A stretch of DNA of 64,000 bases, from the NCBI GenBank assembly GCA_021442155.1, contig CM038229.1:97689271-97753270 (forward strand), read 5' to 3'. The translations under genes and the position numbers were made by a program. Under the pieces are notes generated by a model that worked only from the letters and a program-made list of their open reading frames with translations, had not been told where the DNA came from and did not search any database. The DNA is from Cymbidium sinense (Eukaryota > Streptophyta > Magnoliopsida > Asparagales > Orchidaceae). This document shows, piece by piece, positions 49,559 through 61,298 of this stretch; position 1 is the first letter of the stretch; each line of letters opens with the position of its first letter.

Positions 49559-50865
49559 TCAAATGCGGCTCAAGTGGTGATTTCCACTAATACACAGACG
49601 CCTTCCAATTGCTTCAACATTTTTTCTGGTCTTTTTAGAGGCTGCGCCATCCTTCATCATCGACCGACTTTTTTCTTTGCCTTTTATTTGCTTGATAGTC
49701 GGAGATGAGGTGATTACTTTGGTGGATTCTTTCTTGGACGCATCAATACATAATGTGAATTCTCCATTTCTATATTTTTCTAGCCAATCTTTGAATGTAG
49801 CAATCTTCAATGGGATGGCGAGCAGATGATATGGGCAATAGTTAGGATTATCCTTGTCCACCTCTTCAGTCTTTTACACTCGTAGTTGGAGACCTACTTT
49901 GAGTGCATGTTTAAACAATTTGGTCACACTTTCCCTTAAAAGAATACTCTTTGTTCGACTTTTCTTTTAGGGTGCCATTGAGTCATTCGCTCCTTGTTTG
50001 CTTTGGTGCTCACCTTCATTGAAGCGACCTCGAGTACATCATTACCTCCAAGTATGAGCTTGGGTTGTGGAGCGGGATTGAATGAGCGCCTTTTTTCTTG
50101 ATAGACGTAGCCTTTCTTTGTCTACGTTATAAGCTTACATCCTTCTTGAATGAGGTGAAATGTGTTTCACCTTTCTTTAGTCTAGAGCTTTTGCTCTTTT
50201 ATTTATCTTCTTTGCCATCAGCGGATAATTTAATTTCTCAAATTTAGCCACCCTATCAAGTAGCTCTTGAAATGTGGTAATTGAAGCCATGCAAAGATAA
50301 GGCGCCATCTTATCATCGATGTTGCCCATCTTATTGGCATGCTCTCTTCTAATTGTTGTTCACATTTCATACTCATATTTATGCGTATATATCGAGTCAT
50401 TGACTCGTCTTTCTTCCTCTTCTCAAGGCGAGATCGCAATTGTTGTCTTTTTATTTGCTTCGAACCTTTTAACGAACATGTTTTCAAGTTCGGAAGTCTT
50501 GATTGAGTCATTTGATAACTCGATACCATTCGCGGTCAGTTAGACTACTTGTTTGAGGAATAATAATGCATCATTACCCCTGTGTTTGCGGATGCTTTGA
50601 ATTGGGCTAGATCTTTGCTTGGGATTACCATTTCGTCGAATAGATTGAACTTTGGCATTGAATATCCCTTTGGATATGGAATTTGATCATACTCGCGGGA
50701 TATACTTTGCTCACCAATTTTTACGCACGCCCCTATAATAGCTTTGATCTTCTCATTCAAGATAATATCAAGTTGAGAGGCGTCACGCTTGAGATATAGT
50801 TTGTATATTCGAGAAGCGGTTGCCGACTCATTTTCCTGCTTGCTCAATTTGGACCCTTGAAGCAT
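49559..50865 (-). pseudogene. Gag of element 3, broken
   Basis: Three minus-strand frames follow in order. 50545-50865: DQIPYPKGYSMPKFNLFD and LAQFKASANTG, the usual start of Tat-type gag. 50230-50529: RKKDESMTRYI, with more gag helices in neighbouring frames. 49559-49861: MDKDNPNYCPYHLL and FKDWLEKYRNGEFTL, a C-x-x-H zinc region of the type seen in Ogre gag. Each break is a small frameshift. Gag would form the particle. Confidence 0.75.
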
Positions 50866-50869
50866 GTGA

Positions 50870-52577
50870 GATCAAATTTATTGGAGGATTGTCGTGGCAT
50901 TCTTTGGAGGCTTGATGATTATTTGGGGGGGGCAGTGTTGGACTGTGATATTTCTTTGCATTAAGCGCATCATCGTCATATCATCATTTCGCTCATTTTA
51001 TATTCAACTGAGCGATTTCTTTATCTTTGGCTTTCATCAGCGAATTTGTCTCGCTTGCCAAAGTGGTAGTATCGATGAAGGTGGGATTTTCTTCCCTTTC
51101 TTCTTCCTCTTCTTGTTGTTCTCTCACGAAGACTGAGGATGCTTCCTCTATTTGAACATTTTATTGTTCTTGGTTGAGGAGAATGCTTGTTATGCCTTTA
51201 GGTTGATATTGGCGCCAGATGGCTCACTTGTTGCACCATATACACTACTTCACATCGTTGCCTCCTCCTCTTCTTCTTCATCCTCTTGGACATGAATTTG
51301 GTCGGCGTCTCCAATGACTTCGATTCCAAGTGTGGAATCAAAATTTCTTCGGTTAGAGGGCTTGATCGAAGTTAACCTCCTCTTGATGGGATGGAGTTGA
51401 TTGATGACGGGATCCCCCGGAGGATTCTCCAAGGTGTCTATCATATCTTTATCATTGGGGGCCCTCTTTTTAGGCTCCCCATCGATAATTTGAGTTGGGG
51501 ATCTCCGAATTCACAGATGTCATGCCATGCCTTTTCTACAGAGCAATTTCTTTTTTGAGGCTAGGCCTCCATATCTTACCTTTCCATGGGACCTTTCGGT
51601 GGATTCTGGCCTGGTCCAAGTGTCACACGATGCTCACCGGGACATGATTGGTCGCCCCGCATTGAGCGGATGAGGTCTCCTTGAGGAGCACCCAAGATCC
51701 TTAATAACAGACCTTGGTATTTTCTTTTCATCGCCCTCTCCTTGGCCACTTGGAGAACCCGGCATTGTGCAGAGTGGGTTTCCTCAGGAGGAGCTGGAAC
51801 GACGTTGTGGGGTCCGTAAGACTGCTGACACCGAGTCGCTGCTTAACCCACTTAAGGTTATCAAACCGATGGGAACACTCACCGCCGGTTCCATTGGTTG
51901 TGCGCTGGCTGCACGCGTAGTGTTGAGCAGCTCAAGATTTCTTTTCTTCTTGCCTCCGCTAAGCTTGCTTCCAGATGAAGAAGCAAGATCATGCCTCCGC
52001 GAATGGTTCACCGGGCGGATTGCATTATTCGAGGGACAAAAGAGACGCCCACCCAAGAATAACCCTCTTCATGATTGGTGTAGGGGCCGAGCCTCTCAAT
52101 CGATTGAAGTGACCCTACCAGGGGTCACGACTTTAGCCTTTTCAGATTGGCACATGGCGTGCGGACGAAGTTTCGCCAAGTTGAGGCTCAAGAACTTTCA
52201 TTCAAGATGGTGGAAATCCACGCTACCAAACCGGATGGTAGCTCTGCTTCCAAAGATTGATGACGGCCAAACGGATGTTGCCACCGCCGAGAGTAACAAT
52301 GATACTGTTCTCAGAAATGCCATTCGAGGTTTAAAGATAAAATTAGCAATTAAAAATAACCGCACTATCACCTTACTTCCAAAAATATGGGTATGATAAA
52401 ATAAAACATACAAAATGCATGCACTAAATAAAATCTCAAATGACTTAAGACTTATTTAGAAAACTTATTGTCAAGTTTAACTTATCATTTTCCATTTCAT
52501 TTTGTTTATTTCATTTTTTTTTTATACTCCCACAATTATAACTTAGATTTGACTAGCCAAAGATGGAAAGAGAAACC
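50870..52577 (-). other. Leader of element 3 between primer site and gag
   Basis: Ogre elements carry an extra sense ORF here. On the minus strand I see only a 64-codon frame at 51250-51444 with an acidic tail (EDEEEEEEATM) and a 90-codon frame at 51784-52056. The longest frame lies on the opposite strand (51767-52396). No family is recognised. Confidence 0.45.
51767..52396 (+). other. Open frame of 209 codons, antisense to element 3
   Basis: It is an uninterrupted frame in a region where all sense frames of the element are broken. It contains hydrophobic SSSRFLFFLPPLSLLP (about residues 53-68) and many Arg/Lys residues. No domain is recognised, and the protein looks low in conserved motifs. 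Antisense additional ORFs are known in some Tat-lineage elements but usually lie after integrase. Chance is the simplest explanation given the GC-richer local sequence. Confidence 0.25.
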
Positions 52578-52594
52578 TATCCCATGAGTCGCCA
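52578..52594 (-). other. Primer binding site of element 3 (tRNA-Arg type)
   Basis: The minus strand reads TGGCGACTCATGGGATAGG four bases inside the LTR end. TGGCGACTC fits the 3' end of a plant tRNA-Arg used by Ogre elements. The site and following bases match those of element 1. Confidence 0.8.
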
Positions 52595-55500
52595 AATTTG
52601 TGGGATCCAAAAAATTTGCCACACCTCTTTCGAAAAGAGAAAGAGTTGTTTAGAATGTCTGATAATTTCAAAAGGATGAATAGTAGATAAGACACTACCC
52701 AAAGATTTCATTCTCATTTGGTGAGAACTTTTATATCTGGTCTGTGTTTCCTATAGCAAGCCCCTATAGTTAATTACCCTCCCAATCGAAGAGCACTTTC
52801 GATTAAAGTCCAATGAATCATTAAATAACGAGTATATAATTGCGGAGTGGAGTTTAACTTATGAAATTTATTATTTTAACTTAAAACTTTTGTGGGGAAC
52901 GATGACGCCCCATCAAGATCCCATGGTTCCAACCCGGCCGTGATCCTCGGTCCAATGTAGGAGGTAGCAACCCGACCAAAGATCCTTGTCAACAACACAT
53001 GGGTTACGCCGCCCAAGGTGTCCTTGTAGACTGGGTGGAGTTTATCTAAGGGGACAAATATAAGTCAACCTTAGCTAACATAGGCTTTTTGCCCAACCAA
53101 ATACATTCTACATTTCACCTCAAAGAGCAAAGCCGTTGGGAACATACCCGCGGACCGCGGACCGTAATTTAGGTGTATATCGAACCACTGGCCGAGGGCT
53201 CAGTGTCGAACCATTTATGTGGTGTCATATCACAAAATCACCAGAGGACACGCCACGCCCCACGGGCTTTGAATATTTGTGAAAGGTAGTTATGTATTTA
53301 ATTTGACATCTCTTTGTGAGCAAAGTTTTCTTAATTTGTCACCAAGAGAAACAATGAGGGGTGGATTTTTTTTATTTTTTTAGTTTTAATTTAAATAATT
53401 CATTTTTTTTTTTTATTTATATTTTGTTATTTTCTTTGAATTTTGATCATTTTATGATTGATTTTAGATTTTAATATATGATCATATATCATTGAAATTT
53501 TAATTATAATTACCCTTCTCGATCTTGGGTTAATATCAATTGATAGACTTGTCTACTCTCGTCCATTTTCTGAGGATCGTCTAAATTCATTATCTCAAGA
53601 AGTATAATCCTTCAAAACCTTGTCCACTCTAGTTTGAATATATGAGGATCGGGTTTGAGACTTTTCTTCGAGTTTGAATTTTAAGCTATATCACTGATTC
53701 ATATCTTGATATATTAATTTCTCGATATTATTAATTTGAAATTCTTATAATATCAAATTTTTAGGTTTTGTTAACTACTCAAGACCAAACCGAATTATAA
53801 GATCTATTCTTTATATTTGACTTAGTAATTACTCCAACATGCATGTGATATCTCGTTTTGAAAATTGCATGGACATTAAGATGTCTAATGTTGAAGTTTC
53901 ATGTCAAATTTTAATTTTTTTTGTTAACCGACCACCAAGACCAAACCGAAGATGTAGCATCTGCTCTTTTGTATTTGACTTAGTATTTACTCCAACATGC
54001 AATATCTGCTCTTTGAATTGTATGGACATTAGAATGTCTAAGTAGTTTCATGTCAAATTTTGATTTTGAGTTTTGTTAACGGCCCTCAAGACCAAACCGG
54101 AAAGATGTAACACTTTTGTTTATACCTAACTGCATGTCCCTATTGTTTGAACACTTCAACATACATACAAGTATCTGTTTTTAAAATGTTGTATGGACAT
54201 TAAATATCTAGTTGAAATGTAGGTCAATTTGCAAGTTTAGTTTTAATAGATTTTGGTTTCATTAACTTGACTCCAAGACCAAATCGGAAATATAGATATC
54301 TATTCTTTTGTATTTGACGATTGTAATGCAAGCATGAGTTTTAATACGATTTTAGGTTTTGTTAACTTTAACGTCAAGACCAAACCGGAAGATGTAACAT
54401 CTGTTCTTTTGTTTTATACCAGACATGTCCCTATTGTTTGAACACTTCAACATACATACAAGTATTTCTTTTTTATTGTATGGACATTGAATGTCTAGTT
54501 GAAATATAGGTTCAATTTGCAAGTTTAGGTTTTAATATGACATTTTAGGTTTTGTTAACTACGTCCAAGACCAAATGGGTAATGTAGTTCGTTTCTTTAT
54601 ATTTGACTTGATGTAAATGCAATCATGAGTTTTGATATGATTTTAGGTTTTGTTAACTGACCCTCCAAGACCAAACCGGATAGATATACCACAACTCGAC
54701 TATTTTCTTGGAGAGGATCAATCTAGATTAATTATTTCAAGATCTATCATTCTCCAAACCTTGTCAACTCTAGATTATACTTAGAGGATCGGGTTTGAGA
54801 CTTTTCTTCTTATGACCTTGAATTTGAGAGGATACATTAACAATGATGCCGATAGATTTATCTCATTTCGTGATAATTAACTTCTAAGATTTACAATAGA
54901 TCATTAGATTTTTAGGTTTTGTTAACCCACCCCCCAAGACCAAACCGATAATGTAGTTTCGCTTTGTCAATATGAATTTGACCATTTCAAGTGTCATGAT
55001 CAAGTAAATGTCCATTCTATAAGAATATAAGACACGAGTTGACTCTCAACTATTTGTCAGAGTCAAGTATGATTTATCTATAAGATATTCATTGACTTTT
55101 CATGTACTTGCATGTATCAAGTGAGAGTCTATTCTATAAAATATGAATGCACATTACAAACTAAGTGATTGTTGATATAACTTGGTTCTTTCAATCACTT
55201 ATCCTTGATCAAGCATGTATCCGTTTCTTTAACAAATCAAGCATGCATTTTGTAGAGTTTGAATTTGATTCTTTCCAAGATTTGCATGAATCAAATGGTT
55301 AAGCAAAGAACATTGCTTCATAAAGTCATAGATTTCATTTATCTTGCATATTAAAGGCATTCAAACTGAATAAAATGAGATAACACTTTGAATATGCAAT
55401 AATCAATCATTTCACTTAAGCATTTTAGCATGAAGCCCTTGCCATTTATTTTCTAAATGATATATGACATGCACTTGTATCTTTCCATGCATTGAGTGTC

Positions 55501-55739
55501 ACATTTTCATTTCACCCATTCATATGGCATAATCAACACTTAGTAAAATGAATTTGAACTTTAAGTAAGTAATTGTCATATGCTATGAATATTCGTGTAA
55601 CAAACTAAGCTAAGCATAAGTAAGCATAGAATTGTCATATAATATGATGAATGAGATAGCATGAATAATCATATGCATGTACCTTCTTCTTCTTTTAAAA
55701 TACTTAGACATTTCACATTTTATTTATCAAATTTTAAAC

Positions 55740-57165
55740 CTCTGCGATCATCCCGATAAGTGGAGACTAGCCTTCCCACCATGCCAAGAAAGGCATGGTA
55801 GTGTCACACCTACCGAAGATTTATTTGCCCACCACGCCAAGAAAGGCATGGCATAACACAAAGATTGATTTCCTGCCACATTAACAACGTGAACAAGTAC
55901 TTATCATATCAGCTTTTCCCGCCACGCGGAACAACATGAACGTACTATTACAAGTTTCACCGCAGATTGGAACAATGTGAACGCAATTTATAGCAAGTAT
56001 ATTTCTCACGCTTGGAACAAGAACGTACTTATAGCATAGAGCAATAAATTTGCATTCACATGTATATGAAATTAAAGTATAAGCATTTATATATGACACA
56101 TTTCAACTCCTTTTTTTTTTCTTATTTGAAATTCCTGGCCATCCCCGCGATAGGGTCGCCGGAGACTGTTTTCCCACCACGCCAAGAAAGGCATGCATGG
56201 TAGGTGTCGAAACACCTTAAAGTTTATTTGCCCACCACGCCAAGAAAGGCATGGGTTGCATAACACAAAGATATTTTGTCACGCTGAACAACGTGAGCAA
56301 GTACTTATCATATCAGCTCGCCACGCTGGAACAACGTGAACATGTACTTATCACAAGTTTCCGCCGATTGGAACATGTGAACGCAATTATAGCATATTTC
56401 TCTCGCCACATTGGAACAACGTGAATTGTACTTATTAAAGTTTCCACCGCGATTGGAACAATGTGAACGTTTATATAAAGATATTTCTGCCACGCGCGAA
56501 CAACGGAATGTAATTATTACAAAGCCCACCGCATTGGAACAATGTGAACGGTAATTTATAGCAAGATATTTCCTCGCCACGCTGGAACAACGTGAACAGT
56601 AATTTATCACAAGTTTCCGCCGATTGGAATATGTGAAGGGCACTTATAGCATATTTTCGCCACGCTGGAACAACGTGAATGTACTTATCACAAGTTTCCC
56701 CCGCGAGAACAATGTGAACGTACTTACAAGAATATCGCCACGCTGGAACAACGCGGAACGTAATTTATTACAAGTTTTCCGCCGCGATTGGAACAATGTG
56801 AACTACTTATACCAAGCATATCGCCACGCTGGAATAACGCGGAACAAGTACTTATTACAAGTTTCCCCGCATTGGAACAATGTGTGTACTTATAAAGCAT
56901 ATTTTCTCCGCCACGCTGAACAACGGAACGTGTACTTATTAAAGTCACGCATTGGAACAATGTGAACGTATTTATAGCATATTTTCCCGCCACGTTGGAA
57001 CAACGTGAACTTTATTACAAGTTTTCCACGATTGGAACAATGTGAACGTACTTATAGCAAGCATATTTCCCGCCACGCTGAACAACGCGGAATGTAATTC
57101 ACATAAAGTTTCCGCCGATTGGAACAATGTGAACGGTACTTATAGCAAGCATATTTCATATTGCA
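55740..57165 (-). repeat. Dyad minisatellite array of the LTR (right copy)
   Basis: Same organisation as 39040-40310: alternating CACGCTGGAACAACG and ATTGGAACAATGTG dyads. The number of units and the duplicated CCACCACGCC-AAGAAA block (55780-55870, 56165-56270) correspond, with many one- to four-base differences per unit. Confidence 0.85.
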
Positions 57166-57205
57166 AGAGTATAAAGATGAATTTTACCAATCCTTATCTC
57201 CGCTT

Positions 57206-57488
57206 TATCAAAGTTTACAGCCTCCGGCTCTCCGCAGGGTTGCCATGAGATCGAAGTCACCACCACGCCAAGAAAGTGCATGGGTGGTGTCGTGAGACGC
57301 TTCAAACTTTGATAGATAGATTTCCTGCTAAGAAGATATCACATATGCAAGAGTATAAAGATGAATTTTACCAATCCTTATCTCCTGCTTATCAAAGTTT
57401 ACCACCTCCCTCTCGCAGGGTTGCCATGAGAAGACCACGCCAAGAAAGGTGTGGTGTCGTGTGAGACACCGCTGATCAAACTTTGATA
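57206..57488 (-). repeat. Two nested multi-hairpin modules (right LTR)
   Basis: Outer arms TATCAAAGTTTAC (57206-57218 and 57390-57402) with AAACTTTGATA (57304-57314 and 57478-57488). Inner ACCACGCC-AAGAAA-GG and GGTGTCGTG-AGACACC hairpins remain visible, with small losses. Confidence 0.75.
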
Positions 57489-59162
57489 GCATAAGATTTC
57501 ATCATGTTGGAGAACATGGTGTACTTATCATAAATTTAAAGCTCACATTCAATGTAAACAAAAGAAAGCATTTGTCGAGCATTGCATTTTCATCACTATT
57601 TCAATTAATTTTGCATTTGAAACATTCAAATAGTGTAATATAAGCTTTTAATCACATGTAAGCACACTTCCATTCTTCTCATTTTGAATATAAAAGAGGA
57701 CATATCTTTCTTAAAGCCCATAAGTAACATAGCAATTAAAGGTCAAGAGATATGCATATATTTCATCTTCGACAGATAATCATAAAGAAAACTTTGCATA
57801 TCCTATATCTTGCTTAGAAATTCAAAGAGGTAGCATATACTAATCTAAAAATTTCAGATTTGATTAAAGAAACATTGATTGTAGAAATCGAAAAAAACCG
57901 CTTCAACTTCAATTAATTTTGAAGATCCTCTCTTTTTTTTTACTCAACCGTAATTCTAATTGGAAGATTCTTACTTTCAACTAAGATATATGTATTTGAA
58001 CAATATGAGTAGAGATAAGTATCTCAAGAGTTCCACCAAAAACACATAAATTAAAGATTTTAGCTTCAGCTTGTCTCCAAACATATAATGATATAACTTC
58101 TCGTGTTTTCAAAGACGTGCTCATCAAATCTGATGATATTCATCAACAAGATGAAAGGGCAAGCAACCGCAGAAAGAACTCTAGCTCCTCACTATAGTAT
58201 CCATGTAACCTACTTTGTCATACCTCTCCAAGAAATCAAGTATGAGAAGAAGAGAAGGTTGATGTGGCTTACCGCTGGTAAGAGACTGAGGGATTAATAC
58301 TGCAAGGCCCAACAAGGAGGAGGACAAAGTTGGGGAGGGAGAGCTTTGGTTCGAGAGAGGGACTGACCCGAGAGGAAGGGAGCTCATGGGTCGAGAAGAG
58401 CTTCAGAGGGGGGTTCTCTGACCTTCTACGAGATCTGAGAGAGCACGAGAGCGAGAGAGGAAGAGAGGAGAGCTTCCGAGAGTCACGTGAGAGAGGAAAT
58501 CAATGAGAGGAATCGCGGGGAGAGAGAATCGCACACTGTGAGCCCAGAGCCAGAACCAGAGAGAGGGATCGTCGCCGAGGAGAGAGACCAGAGCGTGAAA
58601 AGCGGAAATCTCGAGAAGAGTCAACGAGGATAACCCTCGCTTTACCCTTTAGCCGGGCTCATTGGTTGAACGAGGGTTAGGTAGGGATTAAAGAGGGATT
58701 AAGAGACAAAAGCCATTAGTCCCTTTAATTATAATTTAATATTATTTTATGTGATATTAATTTATGCACCAAAACTAGAATATGGGTGTCAATTTTAGGT
58801 GTTTCATTTTGTCGCCAAGAAATTAAATTTAAATTAATTGATTATATTTCTGCCGGTGGGTCTCTAAGGTGTCGCTTGAGTCTCGACGCTTCAAAACGAC
58901 GACGATCAATTTCACAAACGAGGTCGTTTAGACATCATCGAGGTTTCGACTTTGATATGCATAATTTCATTAAGAATTAATTTTTTTAATTTTGGATCGA
59001 TCCTTAATTGATTCGATATTTTCTATTTAATTTTGATGCTTCGATATTATGAAGTCAATTTTGTATCAAATCAATTTAATTAATTTCGATCGTGATTATG
59101 ACATTTAACATTTATTTAATTTTAATAACAGAGGGCCAATATACCAATTTTGACGCTCAACA

Positions 59163-59977
59163 AATGAAAGTCATCGAAATGTGGCGCCATTGATTTGATA
59201 TTTGGTGCATCTCAACTCGATTTATGTTCAAGATCCAAGTCGATCGAATTCATCTTATAAGCTCGATTCACTCATGGTATATATAAAAGTCAACAATTAT
59301 TCATTTTAAAAATAATAAAATATATCAAACAACTATGTTTTAAAACAACATAAAAAACTAAAAAACACAATAAAATTGATCATAAACAAGTCCATATTTA
59401 TAAAATCTCTAGTAAAGTTAAATAATATTTTTTTTTAAAATGTAATATTTAATATAAGCTAAATATATACATAAGATTAAAAAAATCGAAACAAATCTTT
59501 ACCACTATAAAATAAAATAATGAAAACTTAAAATTACTATAATAATCATATATATAGTATGACTTAGAGGTTTGATAGAACAAGAAGAAATCACAAAAAA
59601 AGATTTCAAACTTCACAGCAGGCTTTGATGCGATCAACTAAAAATACTTTAAAAAATGTTTGGAGGAGAATAGAAGCAGAGGGGATTTGAGAAAGAGAGG
59701 ATCTCTTCAAAAAGTTCATGATGAAGATACCGAAACTAAATTTTAAAATCTTTGATTAATAATACTTTGTACTTAAAAGTTGTGAAAGCATCAGCACACT
59801 TCAGCCTAAAGTTTGAGATTTTTTGATCCCACAGTGAAGATCATTAAGGTTTACGCATACTGTATATTTTTTTAAATGATAAGTCCTTAAATTGAAGGGG
59901 CATTTACATAAATAGCACATGAGATTCTTATATATTCACCTATTCTTTTAAGACAACTAAATAAATTTAATCTTAAA

Positions 59978-60010
<33 letters not shown>

Positions 60011-61230
60011 CACAAATGCAGAAATTTGAAGTCAAGATCTCTTAATTAAAAATTTAAACTCTAAAATGATATGATAATATAAATTGTACTCAAATATTTA
60101 ATATTACAAAAAATAATACTATTATTAATTTTAAATTAAATTACATTTTCTCAAGTACAAAAACATATTATATTTGTAAAGATTAAATTTCATGCATTAA
60201 ATAATATATATATAACTTGAATTAATGATCTTAAAAATATAATAATATAATAATTCTTTAATCAATAGATAAGAGGTTCATAAAAGATATTTTAATTTAA
60301 TGATAGAGAGTTTAAATTTTTAATTAAAAATTATTAGATTTAATCTCTTATATATATTTTATGTGTGATTTATTATTAAATTTGCACAAATGTTAAAAAA
60401 ACTGTTCCAGAATATATAATTAAATTCAATAAAAGTTGAAACAGTGTATTAATGAACGAATCGAATGGTCCCATGGCGAGACAAAACGTTAGTTGCACAG
60501 CAATAAATAAAGCAGTATTTAAAGTATTGATTCGTTATTTTACTCAACTATTTGACACCACTCACCGCCTCTTAGTTCAGTTAGCAAATATGATCGGAAA
60601 CCTCACGGATCAAATTCGAACAAGGGATGAGCTATACCCAAGATAAAGTAAGTAGAGATGGATACAGTGATAAATGATGTTCTCCTCAGTAGATTAATCA
60701 CAATAAGATTCTCATATATAAAATGAGTTGAGTGTTCGGTGAATCATTGAAAAAAAAAAAAAAAAACTATTCGACACGGCAGAAACACTGTAGGAAGCGG
60801 GACAGCGAAACGTGCTCCATGCCTAACAAAATTTATAGAAAAATACGAAGCCGGCTTCAATCGATCAGAATTTTTTTTAAAAAAAACATAGATTGATATT
60901 AATCAACGAAAAATATATATAATATTAAATTTATTTATTTTTTTTCCAAAAGTAACCGCTCCAAGAATTCAAACTGAAAGGATTTTTATTTTTACAGCAT
61001 CTTCTCTTTAACTACCAAATCTCAAGCATGTTATCTTACGTTTTCCTTTACCGAGGAAGCCTACAAAACTGTGATATTTCAAATATCAAAACCGCCAGAA
61101 TAGCCATAGAGGAGCTCTCTTTTCACCCAAAGCTTACAGCTTTCATCGACTTGTCCATGCCTGCCCTCAGAACAGTCCTCGTTTCTGTTTGAAATTTGAA
61201 CAGGTGGCTGTGACCTCTTTCCGAGCTTTC
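59163..61230. other. AT-rich intergenic stretch upstream of the expansin
   Basis: It holds a (TA)n run at 59981-60009, an A run of about 19 near 60753-60772, and only short frames. No gene is recognised. The last few hundred bases probably include the expansin promoter. Confidence 0.45.
59981..60009. repeat. (AT)n microsatellite
   Basis: About 14 AT units in a row. Confidence 0.95.
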
Positions 61231-61238
61231 TATTTAAT
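61231..61238 (+). promoter_or_regulatory. TATA-like box of the expansin gene
   Basis: TATTTAAT lies 61 bases before the ATG at 61299, followed by a pyrimidine-rich stretch as often seen in plant 5' leaders. With a start site about 30 bp downstream, the leader would be short. There is no other support. Confidence 0.4.
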
Positions 61239-61298
61239 CCCCTCACTCCCCTTCTCTCCCACAACCGTTCTTCATTCTACATTTTCTTCAGGAAGGAG

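Larger units (their letters stand above)
35887..59162 (-). mobile_element. Ogre-like Ty3/gypsy retrotransposon (element 3), about 23.3 kb
   Basis: Two long repeats of 6.56 kb flank a 10.1-kb internal region. Read on the minus strand, the order is 5' LTR (52599-59162), primer binding site, leader, gag, protease, RT, RNase H, integrase, a repeat-rich spacer, a short G-rich tract and the 3' LTR (35887-42448). Size, very long LTRs, an Arg-tRNA primer site and a spacer after integrase all fit the Ogre/Tat lineage. All coding parts are broken. LTR termini are TGTTGA...CCCACA on the minus strand. I found no matching 5-bp target duplication (GTGTG left, AATGA right); the left flank is a microsatellite that may have changed. 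Confidence 0.88.
52599..59162 (-). repeat. 5' LTR of element 3 (right copy), 6564 bp
   Basis: Plus-strand ends TGTGGGATCC and GCTCAACA. It is colinear with the left copy and almost equal in length, though the copies differ by many short insertions and deletions. Its GTTAAC array is at 53765-54960, dyad minisatellite at 55740-57165, nested modules at 57206-57488, and purine-rich part at 58320-58620. This LTR would carry the promoter for the element RNA. Confidence 0.9.

Noticed and set aside
55881..57248. Several overlapping frames of 60-113 codons on both strands
   Set aside because: They are products of the dyad minisatellite; the peptides are repeats of the unit in shifting frames.
35882..59167. 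Target duplication of element 3
   Set aside because: The flanks GTGTG and AATGA do not match.
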